Shown here piece after piece: positions 7,807 through 16,800 of a stretch of DNA of 38,226 bases. Both the position numbers and the translations under genes were made by a program. Numbering within the stretch: the stretch's first letter is position 1; every line of letters starts with the position of its first letter. The notes beneath the pieces were generated by a model. That model was given only the letters and a program-made list of their open reading frames with translations, was not told where the DNA came from and made no database searches. This stretch comes from Phycisphaerales bacterium (GTDB taxonomy: Bacteria > Planctomycetota > Phycisphaerae > Phycisphaerales > UBA1924), in the NCBI GenBank assembly GCA_020831775.1, contig JAFIFZ010000084.1, positions 1 to 38,226 of the forward strand. The letters run 5' to 3'.

Positions 7807-8154
7807 ATGGCGAGGTCCCGGAAAGCCGTGAGCTGCCCCGTGGAGACGACCATCCGCGTTGTCGGGGGGCGGTGGAAGGTGCTGGTGATCCACTACCTGC
7901 TCGAAGGGGACAGGCGGTTCAACGAGCTGCAGCGGCTGCTGCAGGGCATCTCTCCGCGGACGCTGACCAAGCAGCTTCGCGAGCTGGAGGACGACGGCAT
8001 CGTGAGCCGCGAGGCCTTCCCGGAGATCCCGCCGCGGGTGGTGTACTCGCTGACGGCGCTCGGGCGCAGCCTGGAGCCGGTCCTGCTCGCGATGGCGAGT
8101 TGGGGCGAGGGTTACGCGCCGGAGCAGACGGCAGGGCGGTCGGGCTCTCGGTAA
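7807..8154 (+). CDS. HxlR-family transcriptional regulator
   Basis: This 115-residue winged-helix regulator matches the HxlR/MarR-like family: CPVETTIRVVGGRWKVLVIHYLLEGDRRFNEL with the family Cys at residue 9, then LLQGISPRTLTKQLRELEDDGIVSRE (recognition helix and wing) and the PRVVYSLTALGRSL signature. In relatives the N-terminal Cys senses electrophiles such as aldehydes or quinones. The start at 7807 has GAGGA (7792-7796) upstream and gives a normal family N-terminus. It is divergent from the ycaC-like hydrolase, which it probably controls together with its own expression. A small gene converges on it 50 bases downstream. Confidence 0.92.
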   Translation: MARSRKAVSCPVETTIRVVGGRWKVLVIHYLLEGDRRFNELQRLLQGISPRTLTKQLRELEDDGIVSREAFPEIPPRVVYSLTALGRSLEPVLLAMASWGEGYAPEQTAGRSGSR

Positions 8155-8204
8155 ATGTTGGATGTTGTTTTGCGGCGCCGGGTGGGGCGTGGCTAGCCGC
8201 GTGT

Positions 8205-8417
8205 CTATCGGGGGGGCGAAGCGTCCGGGGCGGGCGATCTTGATGCGCGCACTGTCACGGATGGGCGGCGTGGCGCCTCGGGCTGGGTCGGCCGGGCGTC
8301 TTTGGGCGGGGTCGCGTTCTCGATGTCGCGGAGAAGGCGCTGGTCGACTTTGCGGCGTTTGCCGGTCAGCAGTTCGTCGTAGCGATCGGCCCGCTCGGAT
8401 TTGCTTTTGCTCGTCAC
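8205..8417 (-). CDS. small hypothetical protein
   Basis: This possible 70-residue protein starts at a GTG (8415-8417) preceded by AAAGGGG with a 7-base spacer. The first half is charged and helical (KSERADRYDELLTGKRRKVDQRLL); the second is Pro/Arg/Ser-rich and probably disordered. No family is recognised. The frame continues open upstream to 8600, but that part reads as arginine-rich noise. It is convergent with the HxlR gene. It may be a chance frame. Confidence 0.35.
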   Translation of the reverse strand: MTSKSKSERADRYDELLTGKRRKVDQRLLRDIENATPPKDARPTQPEAPRRPSVTVRASRSPAPDASPPR

Positions 8418-8556
8418 GCCGGATCCCCTTTCGTTCCTCGCGTCGCGGCGTGCTTGCGCCGCTCGGCGGGTCCGCAGAAGGCGGAACAAGCCATCATCAC
8501 GCATCCGGCGCGGCGGCACCATAGGGTGAATCCTGTAGGGCGTGCGTCCCTCTGAC

Positions 8557-8601
8557 CCTAGCAGATTTTCACTAGGTCCTGATAAGCGCGTCGGATACAA
8601 T
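8557..8601 (+). promoter_or_regulatory. inverted repeat and possible -10 upstream of the two-component genes
   Basis: CCTAG (8557-8561) and CTAGG (8572-8576) form an inverted repeat with a 10-base spacer. A TACAAT hexamer (8596-8601) suitable as a -10 element follows, about 80 bases before the kinase start. The repeat is where an activator or the cognate LuxR-type response regulator could bind. No consensus -35 is visible. Confidence 0.3.
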
Positions 8602-8679
8602 GCGAGAGTACGGTTTGTATGGGTGGACGGAAAAGGCCGGTGAACGACTGGCTGGCTATCTCAATCAACAGGTGGGGCT

Positions 8680-9762
8680 GTGACGCCGCAAGATCTGCAT
8701 CAACTCGCTGAGACTTTCGTCTCGCTGCTCGACTGGCCTTCGGCGGTCGTTGCCGGCGCCGACGAGATCGTCGTGTGCAACGAGCCTTGGTCGAAGCTGA
8801 CGGGCGCCGGCCCATCAAGCGAGTTGGAGAGCAGCCTCCGCGGGTTCTCTTCGATCGAGCCGCTGATCGGGTCGCTCCGCGCGGGATCACCGACGGTCGG
8901 CTCCATCACGACGGCGCGTACGCCGGATGTGGCCTCGATGGCCGAGATGCTCCCGGTCGAGTACACGATCCGCTGGCGTCGGCTGTACATGAGCCCGGAT
9001 GATCGGGCGCTGGCGCTCATTGTCCTTCAGGACCATTCGGAGGTCGAGCACCTCGCCTCGGTGATTTCCTCGCAGCGGCTGCGGATCAACCAGTTGTTGG
9101 TCCGCCAGACGATCATCGAGGAAACCGAACGCCGGCGGCTCGGGCGTGCGCTGCACGATGTGGTGTCGCAGAACCTCGGTCGGATCCGCATGGATGTCAA
9201 GCGTCTGGTCGCCGCGGGAGTCGATGCGGACGAGCTGCTCGCCACGATCGACCGCGTGATCGAGGACACGCGGACGCTCGCGTTCGAGCTGAGCCCGCCG
9301 GTGCTGGAAGACCTGGGCGTCATCCCGGCCGTGCAATGGCTCGCCGAGCACCTGAACAAGCGCTACCGCTCGAAGATCACGGTCGACGAAGTCGATCGGG
9401 AGCCGAGGCTCTCGCACGAGACACGAACGATCGTCTTCCGCGCGATCCGCGAGCTGGCGATCAACGCGGCCAAGCACGCCGAGGGCTCGGAGGTCGTTAT
9501 CTCGTGCTCCTTTGGCGATCGCGTCGTCAGCTTCACGGTGAGCGACAGCGGGCCGGGCTTCGATGTCGCGACGGCCTTCGGCGGCGCCGACGGGGTCCAG
9601 CGGTTCGGGCTGCTCAGCGTCGAGCAGCAGATCCGCGGGATCGGCGGCGTGTTCGAGCTTGTGAGCAATGTCGGGGAGGGAACCAGGGCGACCGTGACGG
9701 TCGCCCTCCAACCGGAGAAGGGTGGGTCCCATGACGAACCCGACGACCGTCGTCGTCGTTGA
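8680..9762 (+). CDS. cytoplasmic NarL-type sensor histidine kinase (HisKA_3)
   Basis: The 360-residue kinase has no membrane segment. Residues 10-125 form a PAS-like sensor domain. A coiled linker follows, then the HisKA_3 dimerisation domain, where H159 in GRALHDVVSQ is the phosphorylation site. The HATPase domain has an N-box RELAINAAKHA (N262) and a G1 box DSGPGFD (289-295). It would autophosphorylate and pass phosphate to the response regulator encoded immediately downstream. The start is a GTG at 8680 with AGGTGGGG just upstream. Its last 32 bases overlap the regulator start at 9731, so the two are translationally coupled. The signal sensed is unknown and must be cytoplasmic or diffusible. 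Confidence 0.92.
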   Translation: MTPQDLHQLAETFVSLLDWPSAVVAGADEIVVCNEPWSKLTGAGPSSELESSLRGFSSIEPLIGSLRAGSPTVGSITTARTPDVASMAEMLPVEYTIRWRRLYMSPDDRALALIVLQDHSEVEHLASVISSQRLRINQLLVRQTIIEETERRRLGRALHDVVSQNLGRIRMDVKRLVAAGVDADELLATIDRVIEDTRTLAFELSPPVLEDLGVIPAVQWLAEHLNKRYRSKITVDEVDREPRLSHETRTIVFRAIRELAINAAKHAEGSEVVISCSFGDRVVSFTVSDSGPGFDVATAFGGADGVQRFGLLSVEQQIRGIGGVFELVSNVGEGTRATVTVALQPEKGGSHDEPDDRRRR

Positions 9763-10402
9763 CGACCACGCGTTGATGCGTGGCGGCATCTGTTCGATCC
9801 TTGAGCACGACGAGAGTGTCTCTGTCATCGGCGAGGCGAACAACGGCCGCGAGGCCGTCGCCATCGCATCGAAGCAGGCGCCAGATGTGATGCTCGTGGA
9901 CATCGGGATGCCGGATCTCAACGGCATGGAGGCGACCCGCAAGATCCTGGCGGCCGACCCGAAGATCAAGATCATCGGGCTCTCGATGCACTCAGACGCT
10001 CGGTATGTCACGGGGATGCTCGACGCCGGGGCGAGGGGCTACATCCTGAAGACCTGCGACTCCGATGAGCTGCTCCGCGCGATCGACTCCGTCTGCCGCG
10101 GCAGGATCTATGTGACCAGCGAGCTCACCCATGTGCTCATGGATCGTTCAAAGAAAAGAAGCGTCGGCGAGGGCCACGGCAAGGGCACGCCGCCGCCGGA
10201 CAGTCTGACCCCCCGCGAGCGCGAGATCCTCCAGCTCATCGCCGAAGGGCTGACGAGCAAGGAGATCGGCGTGCGCCTGGGGGTGGCGGTCAAAACGGTC
10301 GAGACCCACCGGACGAATGTGATCCGCAAGCTCGATCTGCACTCGATCGCCGAATTGACCAAGTACGCGATCCGTGAGGGCATGACAAACCTCACTAACT
10401 GA
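9731..10402 (+). CDS. NarL/FixJ-family response regulator
   Basis: This 223-residue protein pairs a receiver domain with a LuxR-type DNA-binding domain. The acidic pair is D11/D12, the phosphoacceptor is D57 (in LVDIGMPDLNG), and S85 and K107 complete the switch residues. Residues 158-215 are the helix-turn-helix, with LTPREREILQLIAEGLTSKEI and VKTVETHRTNVIRKL. The start at 9731 gives a normal REC N-terminus and lies inside the kinase gene; a GTG at 9722 in the same frame is an alternative. It is the cognate partner of the kinase upstream. Targets cannot be told from the window. Confidence 0.93.
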   Translation: MTNPTTVVVVDDHALMRGGICSILEHDESVSVIGEANNGREAVAIASKQAPDVMLVDIGMPDLNGMEATRKILAADPKIKIIGLSMHSDARYVTGMLDAGARGYILKTCDSDELLRAIDSVCRGRIYVTSELTHVLMDRSKKRSVGEGHGKGTPPPDSLTPREREILQLIAEGLTSKEIGVRLGVAVKTVETHRTNVIRKLDLHSIAELTKYAIREGMTNLTN

Positions 10403-10557
10403 CTCAGACCGGGCCATCGGGTGAGCGCGGCTCGGCCTCTCATGGTTTTTCCCGATACCAATCGGTCCCCGGGACGCCCATACTGCTTGCGTGAATGGTG
10501 GACGCCTTCCAACGGGGAGAAACGCGTTTTACCCCGTTCACGGAAGGGCGTGCCATT

Positions 10558-11055
10558 ATGGACCGCAATGACATCAGAAAACTCTCGCCGCTGGCGGTGG
10601 CGTCTCGCGACTTGGTCGTGCAGCTCGCCAACGGCGCCGACCCGGCGGTTGTCGAGGCCGGGTGCCGCGACCTTTTGACGAACAACACCAACGGGCTGGG
10701 GTCAGCCGACACGAAGGTTGTCGAGGTCGCCAGCGAGATCGTTCGTGGCGTGCTCTCGGCGGTGTATCTGCTCCGGACGCCGGCGATCGTGGCCGCGACC
10801 AAGGGCGTCGCCGAGACGGGCCATCCGGGCGAAGCGGGCGACGCGGAACGACTGGCGATCTCGGAACGAGCCTGCCGCGATGTCCGCGACAGCGAGGACG
10901 CATCCAATTCCGACTACACCTCGGCCCTTGAAGGGGCCGCCTTCGCGGCGAGGATGACCGCCGACGAACTCCGCGAACGCATCGGAAGCGGGGCTTCATC
11001 GACGAACGACCAGAAGCCGAAGAGAGACCCGCCGGCGGTCGCTGCGGACGATTGA
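10558..11055 (+). CDS. hypothetical protein
   Basis: The 165-residue protein is helical and acidic, with no signal peptide, membrane helix or cysteine pattern I recognise. The middle (VASEIVRGVLSAVYLL) is amphipathic, and the last 25 residues are charged and probably disordered. The ATG at 10558 has GGAAGGG a short distance upstream; an in-frame GTG at 10495 would add 21 residues. It lies 155 bases after the response regulator in the same direction, so it might be a target or a separate unit. GC at third codon positions is high, as in its neighbours, which supports it being real. Confidence 0.6.
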   Translation: MDRNDIRKLSPLAVASRDLVVQLANGADPAVVEAGCRDLLTNNTNGLGSADTKVVEVASEIVRGVLSAVYLLRTPAIVAATKGVAETGHPGEAGDAERLAISERACRDVRDSEDASNSDYTSALEGAAFAARMTADELRERIGSGASSTNDQKPKRDPPAVAADD

Positions 11056-11179
11056 CAAGTAAAGAGATCCACGCGGCGCATGCCGGAGCCGACGGCTCAG
11101 CCTCCGGACCGGCGCGCTGCCACGACGGCTTTCGAGCGTTGACGCCCACGCGTGTGCGACGGGCGCTAATCGCTAGACC

Positions 11180-11196
11180 GTGGCTCCCGGAGCCAC
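11180..11196 (+). promoter_or_regulatory. hairpin in the leader of the Gln-rich small gene
   Basis: GTGGCTC (11180-11186) and GAGCCAC (11190-11196) form a perfect 7-bp stem with a 3-base loop. It ends 8 bases before the GGAG (11205-11208) that serves the ATG at 11217. No T-tract follows, so it is more likely a leader structure than a terminator. Confidence 0.4.
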
Positions 11197-11216
11197 TTAC
11201 CAACGGAGTGTTCTTC

Positions 11217-11447
11217 ATGAATCCCGAAAAGCAGAATCAGCAGAATCCGCAGGCTCAGCAGAACCAGCGCGATGAGCAGAACAAGACGCCCGGCAACAAA
11301 CGCGAGACCGACCAGGAACGCCAGGCCGGACGCAACGCCGACGACCAGGGCAAGAAGCCCGACCGGGTCGGTCAGGTCGCCCAGGCCCAGCAGACCGGCA
11401 AGCCCGGCGAGCATCAGGCCAAGCAGGCGAATCCCGGCAAGAAGTAA
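11217..11447 (+). CDS. small Gln/Asn/Lys-rich hydrophilic protein
   Basis: This is a 76-residue, almost entirely polar protein rich in Gln, Asn, Lys, Asp and Gly. It has no Cys, Trp, Tyr, Leu or Ile that I can see, and so is probably intrinsically disordered. The ATG at 11217 has GGAG 8 bases upstream, and a hairpin sits just before that site. Such hydrophilic peptides occur among stress- or desiccation-related proteins, but nothing in the sequence proves this. It follows the previous unknown gene by about 160 bases. Confidence 0.6.
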   Translation: MNPEKQNQQNPQAQQNQRDEQNKTPGNKRETDQERQAGRNADDQGKKPDRVGQVAQAQQTGKPGEHQAKQANPGKK

Positions 11448-12089
11448 TTCTTCCGTGCTACCTACAGGACGGGAGAGCGAGTAGAGGAGCGCCGCTCGGC
11501 AGGGTGAGAGCCTTCCGAGCGGCTTAAAAACGGCCCGCACGACCTTCGTGCGACATTCAGCCGCGGCGATAGAAGTCATCGGCGACAACAGCGATGACGC
11601 ATCGGTTCGGACTCCTCAGGACCCCCGATGCCTCTGGCGGTCGCGCATTTGTTTGGTGGCCATGTCTGTTTCACGCCGGGCTTTTTTTCGCCTGAGTGAT
11701 CCGGACTGGCCATCCGCGACCGCCGGGGCTCGGGTCCTGATTTATTGCTGCGCTACGCGGCCGCGCCACCGAGCGCCATCCCCAGCACGACACCAATGCC
11801 AACCCCTCCTGCCGCAGCCGCGCCGCCGGCAACGGCGGCCGGGATGAGTGGGGGCTTGCCGCAACCGCCTGCCCTCGTTCTGGGGGATCTCGCTCAGGAC
11901 TGCTTCGATGATCGCTCGGCCGGGCTTCGTCTGCTTGCCGGTCGTGTCGGGGATGGCTTCGGCCTGCCGTGCGGAAAAAATCGTACACGCAGCGGGTGAT
12001 TCCGTGTATTCTGCTTCCTCCCGACACGGGAGTCGCAATCCATGCCCGGCACATCGTCGGGCGCAGACACCAAAGCGGAGGACGACCTG
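11448..12089. other. gap without a supported gene
   Basis: The left part holds a 9-bp perfect inverted repeat (11491-11499 with 11515-11523) followed by TTAAAAA, a possible terminator or attenuator of the small gene. The right part has a minus-strand frame with good GC3 (about 11850-11990) that is broken before a crcB-like hydrophobic tail (11753-11851). No complete gene can be supported. Confidence 0.5.
11753..11851 (-). pseudogene. second crcB 3'-end-like fragment
   Basis: A minus-strand frame reads PPLIPAAVAGG, then AAAAGGVGIGVVLG, and ends at TAG (11753-11755). The CrcB gene ending at 12962 has AAAAGGVGIGVVLG at its own C-terminus. About 60 bases align without gaps at roughly 80% identity by eye. 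An upstream TGA and the lack of a start codon mean it is not an intact gene. It could be a relic or an unrelated glycine-zipper segment. Confidence 0.3.
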
Positions 12090-12809
12090 ATGGCGAGCAA
12101 AGACAACTGCAGCGGTACGTGGGCGAGGAAGGCCGGGGCGATTGTCGTCATCGTGGGCGCCGTGGCGGCCACATCGTTCGCGGTGGTCGGCGGCGACCAG
12201 GGCCAGCGGGACCGTCGTTCGGCACAAACGCAACAAGAGTACACGATCGAGAACTTCTTCACCCGCGACCTGACCTACGCGGCGACCGCCAACGAAACCA
12301 ACGACAAGCGTTGGGAGAGGATCCAGAGCCAGATCGGCAAGCGGGCCCCGGAGTTCAGGGTCGGAGAGTGGAAGAGCGGCGACAAAGACCTCAAGGGCGG
12401 CTCCATCGAGTCGATGCGCGGTGAGATCGTCGTCATCAACTTCTGGGGCACCTGGTGCCCGCCCTGCCGCGCCGCCATGCCCAGGAACACCGAGATCGCC
12501 CGCAAGTATTTGAGCCAGAAGGTCCGCCTCGTGGGTGTGTGCAACACCCGCGGCAGCGAGACCATGATGGAAACGGCTGAAAGGCACGGCGGGCTTTTCG
12601 CTACCGCAGCCGACAGCGACGACGCGACCAGGACCGCCTACGGCGTGCAGTGGTGGCCTTACTACATCATCGTCGACCGCGAAGGCATCGTCCGTGCCGC
12701 GGGCCTGAGACCCAACAAGCTCGAAGAGGCGATCGATCGCATCCTGGCCATCCAGCCCTATGTGCCTGAAGACGAAACCACCGCAGTAGGCGCCGCCAGC
12801 AGCGGCTGA
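12090..12809 (+). CDS. TlpA/ResA-like membrane-anchored thioredoxin-fold protein
   Basis: The 239-residue protein has an N-terminal membrane anchor (about residues 14-34), then a linker, and a thioredoxin domain from about residue 85. The redox motif is WCPPC (C123, C126) in WGTWCPPCRAAMP, as in TlpA/ResA-type reductases. The cis-proline region is WWPYYIIVDREG (residues 188-199). It should face the periplasm and reduce or exchange disulfides. The start at 12090 has GGAGG 8 bases upstream (12077-12081); the frame is open to 12042 without a signal-like sequence. It is convergent with the crcB genes, with a strong terminator between. Confidence 0.87.
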   Translation: MASKDNCSGTWARKAGAIVVIVGAVAATSFAVVGGDQGQRDRRSAQTQQEYTIENFFTRDLTYAATANETNDKRWERIQSQIGKRAPEFRVGEWKSGDKDLKGGSIESMRGEIVVINFWGTWCPPCRAAMPRNTEIARKYLSQKVRLVGVCNTRGSETMMETAERHGGLFATAADSDDATRTAYGVQWWPYYIIVDREGIVRAAGLRPNKLEEAIDRILAIQPYVPEDETTAVGAASSG

Positions 12810-12830
12810 GCGATCCCGCACAACACCCAC

Positions 12831-12887
12831 GCGCCCGCCCGGCGGCCTCTCTGCGCTTGCGCACGGGGCAGACCGGGCGGGCGCTTT
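12831..12887 (+). terminator. terminator of the TlpA-like gene
   Basis: A perfect 12-bp GC-rich stem (12831-12842 with 12873-12884) encloses a smaller hairpin TGCGC-TT-GCGCA and is followed by TTT. It sits just after the stop at 12809. Confidence 0.7.
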
Positions 12888-12903
12888 GCTTGGGCTCGCG
12901 CAG

Positions 12904-12947
12904 GGCGCATCGCTTGTAGCAGCGGCGTCAGGGGTGATCGATGCGCC
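12904..12947. repeat. 9-bp inverted repeat downstream of crcB
   Basis: GGCGCATCG (12904-12912) is the exact reverse complement of CGATGCGCC (12939-12947). It lies 15 bases beyond the crcB stop codon on the minus strand and could stabilise that transcript's 3' end. There is no T-tract. Confidence 0.35.
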
Positions 12948-12961
12948 GCGATCGATGCTGT

Positions 12962-13351
12962 CTACACCCCGCCCCCCAGCACGACCCCGATCCCGACACC
13001 TCCGGCCGCAGCCGCGACGCCGGCGATCAGGCTGCCCAGCACATGCAGGGTTGCGAGCCTCCACGCCCGCTCTTCGCAGAGGCGTACGGCTTCGTACATC
13101 CAGGTCGAGAAGGTCGTGTACGCGCCGAGGAACCCGCCGCCGAGGGTGAGCGTGAGCGCCGGCGGGAGATCGGTCTGGCTGGCGTAGCCGACGAGGATGC
13201 CGAGAAAGAGCGAGCCGCTGAGGTTCACCGCCCAGGTGCCCAGGGGGAGGACGGTGCGGAGGCGTTGGGAGACGGCGAAGTCGACGAGATAGCGTGCGAT
13301 CGCCCCGGCGCCGCCTGCGAGGGAGGCCAGGATGAAGAGCGTGGGGGTCAT
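12962..13351 (-). CDS. crcB: fluoride channel subunit CrcB/FluC (first of a pair)
   Basis: This 129-residue, four-helix protein belongs to the Fluc fluoride exporters of the inner membrane. It shows GGAGAIARYLVDF at the N-terminus, GTWAVNLSGSLFLG (conserved Asn in helix 2) and GFLGAYTTFSTWMYE, the TTFS segment that lines the pore. Fluc works as an antiparallel dimer. Organisms with two adjacent genes usually make a heterodimer in which each subunit has a fixed topology. Its ATG (13349-13351) overlaps the stop of the other crcB by 4 bases, indicating coupled translation. It is the last gene of the operon starting at 18039. Confidence 0.93.
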   Translation of the reverse strand: MTPTLFILASLAGGAGAIARYLVDFAVSQRLRTVLPLGTWAVNLSGSLFLGILVGYASQTDLPPALTLTLGGGFLGAYTTFSTWMYEAVRLCEERAWRLATLHVLGSLIAGVAAAAGGVGIGVVLGGGV

Positions 13352-13863
13352 GGCGAACCCCCCGTGCTGTTCGGTTGGCGGGCGTCCCTCGGGCGGAAGA
13401 GGCGCCGGCCGATGAGGATGCCGCAGACCGCGGCGGCGAGGCCGAGGACGACGCTCAGCAAGGCGTAGAAGACCGCGACGCCGATCTCGCCCCGCGTGAC
13501 GATCTCGACGGTGTAGTTCGAGAATGTCGTGAACGAGCCGAGCACCCCGGTGGCGAGGAAGGGGCGGAGGTGCGGCTTGCTGGTCCAGCGCTCCAGGATC
13601 GCGACGAGAACGAGCCCGAGCAGGAACGCCCCGACGACATTCTCCGCAAGCGTGGTCCAGGGGACGCCTCGGGCTTGGTTGGGAAAGAGCTCGACGAAGC
13701 CGAGGCGTGCCGCGGCGCCGATCACGCCTCCGGCGCCGACGGCGAGGATCGCGTCGGGCGGGGGCAGCGTCGGAGGCTCCGGCCGGGACCGCTCCGACTC
13801 CGGTCGCGGCGCCTCGGGAGGGGCGGGTGTTGTCTCGCGGTCGACGCGTGAGGGCGAGGGCAT
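13348..13863 (-). CDS. crcB: fluoride channel subunit CrcB/FluC (second of a pair), N-terminally extended
   Basis: The 171-residue protein has a Pro/Glu/Arg-rich cytoplasmic-looking extension of about 40 residues before the usual channel body. The body shows GAGGVIGAAARLGF, TLAENVVGAFLLG with the helix-2 Asn, and GVLGSFTTFSNYTVEIV with the TTFS pore segment. It should pair with the subunit encoded directly downstream (ATGA overlap at 13348-13351). The start at 13863 is the first Met close to the body; the open frame extends to 13953 into the preceding gene. A 34-base gap separates it from the AsmA-like gene, which is too short for a fluoride riboswitch of the usual size. Expression therefore probably follows the operon promoter. 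Confidence 0.9.
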   Translation of the reverse strand: MPSPSRVDRETTPAPPEAPRPESERSRPEPPTLPPPDAILAVGAGGVIGAAARLGFVELFPNQARGVPWTTLAENVVGAFLLGLVLVAILERWTSKPHLRPFLATGVLGSFTTFSNYTVEIVTRGEIGVAVFYALLSVVLGLAAAVCGILIGRRLFRPRDARQPNSTGGSP

Positions 13864-13897
13864 CGGTGCGGCAGGGTAGTGCGGGCGGGTCGTGCGT

Positions 13898-16800
13898 CTA
13901 TCGCTCTTCCGCCGGCTGGCGGTCGCGTCCGAGGATGCCCGACAGCCCCTCAAACGCTTCGCTGAAGGGAACGACGCGGATCGAGCGGTCTTCCAGCGTG
14001 CCCCCGATCCGGACCGTCACCGCGTCGGCCTGGGCCGAGGTGAGCATGCGGTCGATCGTCGCGGCGAAGGGGAGGCCGAGGTCGCGGAGGGGGCGGACGC
14101 GTCCTCCGGCGTAGCCGTCCAGCGGGCTCTCGCCGAGGGCCATGACCTGGCCGAGGCGGAGGCTCGCGAAGATGTCGACGCCGCGGTTGAAGTACTCGAA
14201 CCGCGTGACATCGAGGGCCTCGCCTTCGAGGCGGACATTGGCGAAGCCGCGTCCTGTTGGGTCGCGGTCGCCGATCCTGACATTCATCGCGTCGTAGAGC
14301 GTGGCGATGACGCCGACATTGGCGAGGTCTGAATCTTCGATGATGATGGTGGATTCGCCGAAGAGGCGGTGGGGGCGATGCATGTACCCGCCGACAACCA
14401 CGCTCCCCGAGAGCCTTCCGGGCACGGGGTCCATCGTGGGGTCGGCGGTGCGCGCGATGCGGTCGAGGTCGAGCGTTCCGAGGGTCGCGTTCAGGCGGAC
14501 GAAGCGCTCGCTCCCGTGCATGGTGGAGGTGCCCCACGCCTCGATCGAGCCGTCCGCGACGGTCAGGCGCGCGTGTTCGAGCACGACGCGCTCGGGGCCT
14601 GCCCAGAGGCGGATGTCGTAGGCGTCCAGATCGACCTCGCGGAAGCCGCCCCGATCGACGCTGCCCCGCAGATCGACAAGCAGGGGGCCGAACGAGCCGG
14701 GGCCGCGGCTCGGGCTCACGCTCAGCTCGCCGTCGACCAGGCCCCGCAGGTCGTCGAGCAGTTCGTCCGCGTCGGGCGGGGCGAAGCGACGCGCGATCGA
14801 GACGGCGTCGAGGCCCTCGATCCGGGCCTGCAGCTCCGTCTCGGTCCAGTCGTTCAGGGGCAGGCGGCCCCTGGCGTTGATGCGTCCGTCGCCCGCGATG
14901 ATCTCGGCGTCGCCGATCTCAAGCGTTTGTCCGCGGACGGCGCCGTCGAAGTCGGCGCTGCCGATCGGGTTCTGCTGGTAGGACGCTTCGGCCCGGCCCT
15001 TGACGAGCATGTCGGCGGTCATCGATTCGATGTCGACGGATCCGGCGAGCTCTGCGTCGAGTACCGCGTCGAACTCGGCGTAGCGGACGGGCCACCGGCG
15101 AGCTTCGAGATCGACCCGGAGCCCCGCCTCGGTGATGAGGTCGTAGGCGATCGTGCCGGAGACATGCCCATCGCCCTGGCGGAGCAGAATGTCCTGGAGC
15201 CTTGCCTCCGCCCGGTCGGCCTCGATCCGACCCGACGCCTGGGCGATCTCGATCGGATCAAGCACGAGGTTGCGCCCGGACCACTCGCCCGTGAGCGTTG
15301 CGCGACCCGCGTCGCCTTCGGGGATCTTCGCGACGAGCTCGAACCCTGCAACGCCGGCAAGCCTGGCGCCCACGCCGACCGCCTCAGAGAGCTGATCGAA
15401 CGCGAGCCCGTCGGCCCCGATGCGGACATCGATGCTGGCGTCGGGGTCGATCAGGGCGACGATGCCCGCCTCGCCTCCGAGGAGTTCGAAGCGTTCGGAG
15501 GTGTAGACGATTCCGTCGGCGTCGACTTCCGCGAGCCCCCGCATGGTGACGGGTTCGAGCGGCTCGCCGCGCAGGCGCAGGTCGGCCAGCGCGAGCGAAC
15601 CCTCACCCGCGAGCTCGACGGGGTTCAACGTGCCCCCGAGCTCCAGCTCTGCGAACACGCTGCCGGCGATGAGCGCGGGCGCGGCCCCGTCTTCGGTCTC
15701 GTCGGCGATGCGGAGCGCGACCGTCGTGCGAGCGAGCAGGGGTGTCTGGCGGTAAGGGTCGTAGGAGCCGGAGGCCTGCACGCTGGCGAGCTTGCTCTGG
15801 AGCGACAGATCCCACTCGTCGGCGGCGGCGCCGCGTCCGCTGGCTTGAGCGGCGAGCGAGAGTTGGTCGAGCGCGTCCAGCCCCGGGACCAACCAGTCCT
15901 CGACGCCGATGTCGATGTTCCACGCGCCGGTGTCGATCGCGTACTCGGCCCTCGCCGCTCTGAGCCGGGCTTGGGGGAGGTTGAGGTTGCTCAGGCTCAC
16001 GAGCCCGGGCTCGTAGGCGACCCTCGCGCCCAGGCGCGACAGGTCGATCACGCCCCCGTCGGCGTCCCAGATTTCGAGCCGGCTGAACGAGAAGCCCGCC
16101 GACGCCCGGTCGGGCAGGTTGCCCGAAGCGTCGAAGTCGATCGCGGCGCGGACGGCGTTCGGCCCGGCGTCCAGCACCGACTCGCCGGAGCCTGTCAGGA
16201 CGGTGCGCCCCGCTTCAGAGAGCAGCACGCGCAGGTTCACGCTCCCGTGGTGGGCGTCGATCGGGCCCGCCTGCCCGCCGCTCCAAACGATCGAAAACTG
16301 GCCGGTCTCGCGCCCCAGACGCCAGGCGCCCTCGATGTCGGCGGTCACGCCCAGGGACTTGGCCCTGAGCTTCTCGAAGCCGACAGAGCCGTTGGCGTAG
16401 CGCACGGCGCCGCCCGTGAGCTGCGCCTCGCCGATGTCGTCGGCGAGGATGCGGATCGAACGGGGTTCGATTCCGAACTCGCCGGCGCCGGCGAAGAGCA
16501 GCGCACCGCCGGAAGCGTGTAGCGGGCCGAGATCCGCGTGATCGAGCTGCAGCCTCCCCTTGAGCCCGCCGCCGGAGACCTGCCCGGACCACCGCCCCGA
16601 GGCGTTGACGGCCCGAGCCTCCCGCCTGAAGTCCTCGGGCAGAAAGTCGACCAGCGGCCCGAGGGAATCGAGCTGGAAGCTGACGCGGTGCGCCCAGTCG
16701 GCGCCGACCCCGATACGCCCCCTCGCGCTGCCAAGCGTCGCCTCGGAGACCTCGAAGGCGTAGGCCACCGATGTTTCTGGATCGCCCGTCAGATTGACGC

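Noticed and set aside
11742-13064. 440-residue minus-strand frame overlapping the TlpA-like gene
   Set aside because: It runs antisense to a clear thioredoxin-fold gene and through its terminator. Only the crcB-like tail in another frame merits mention.
14369-16522. 717-residue plus-strand frame antisense to the AsmA-like gene
   Set aside because: It mirrors a real high-GC gene. Its composition is dominated by Arg, Glu, Asp and Ala with no domain, as expected for an antisense shadow.
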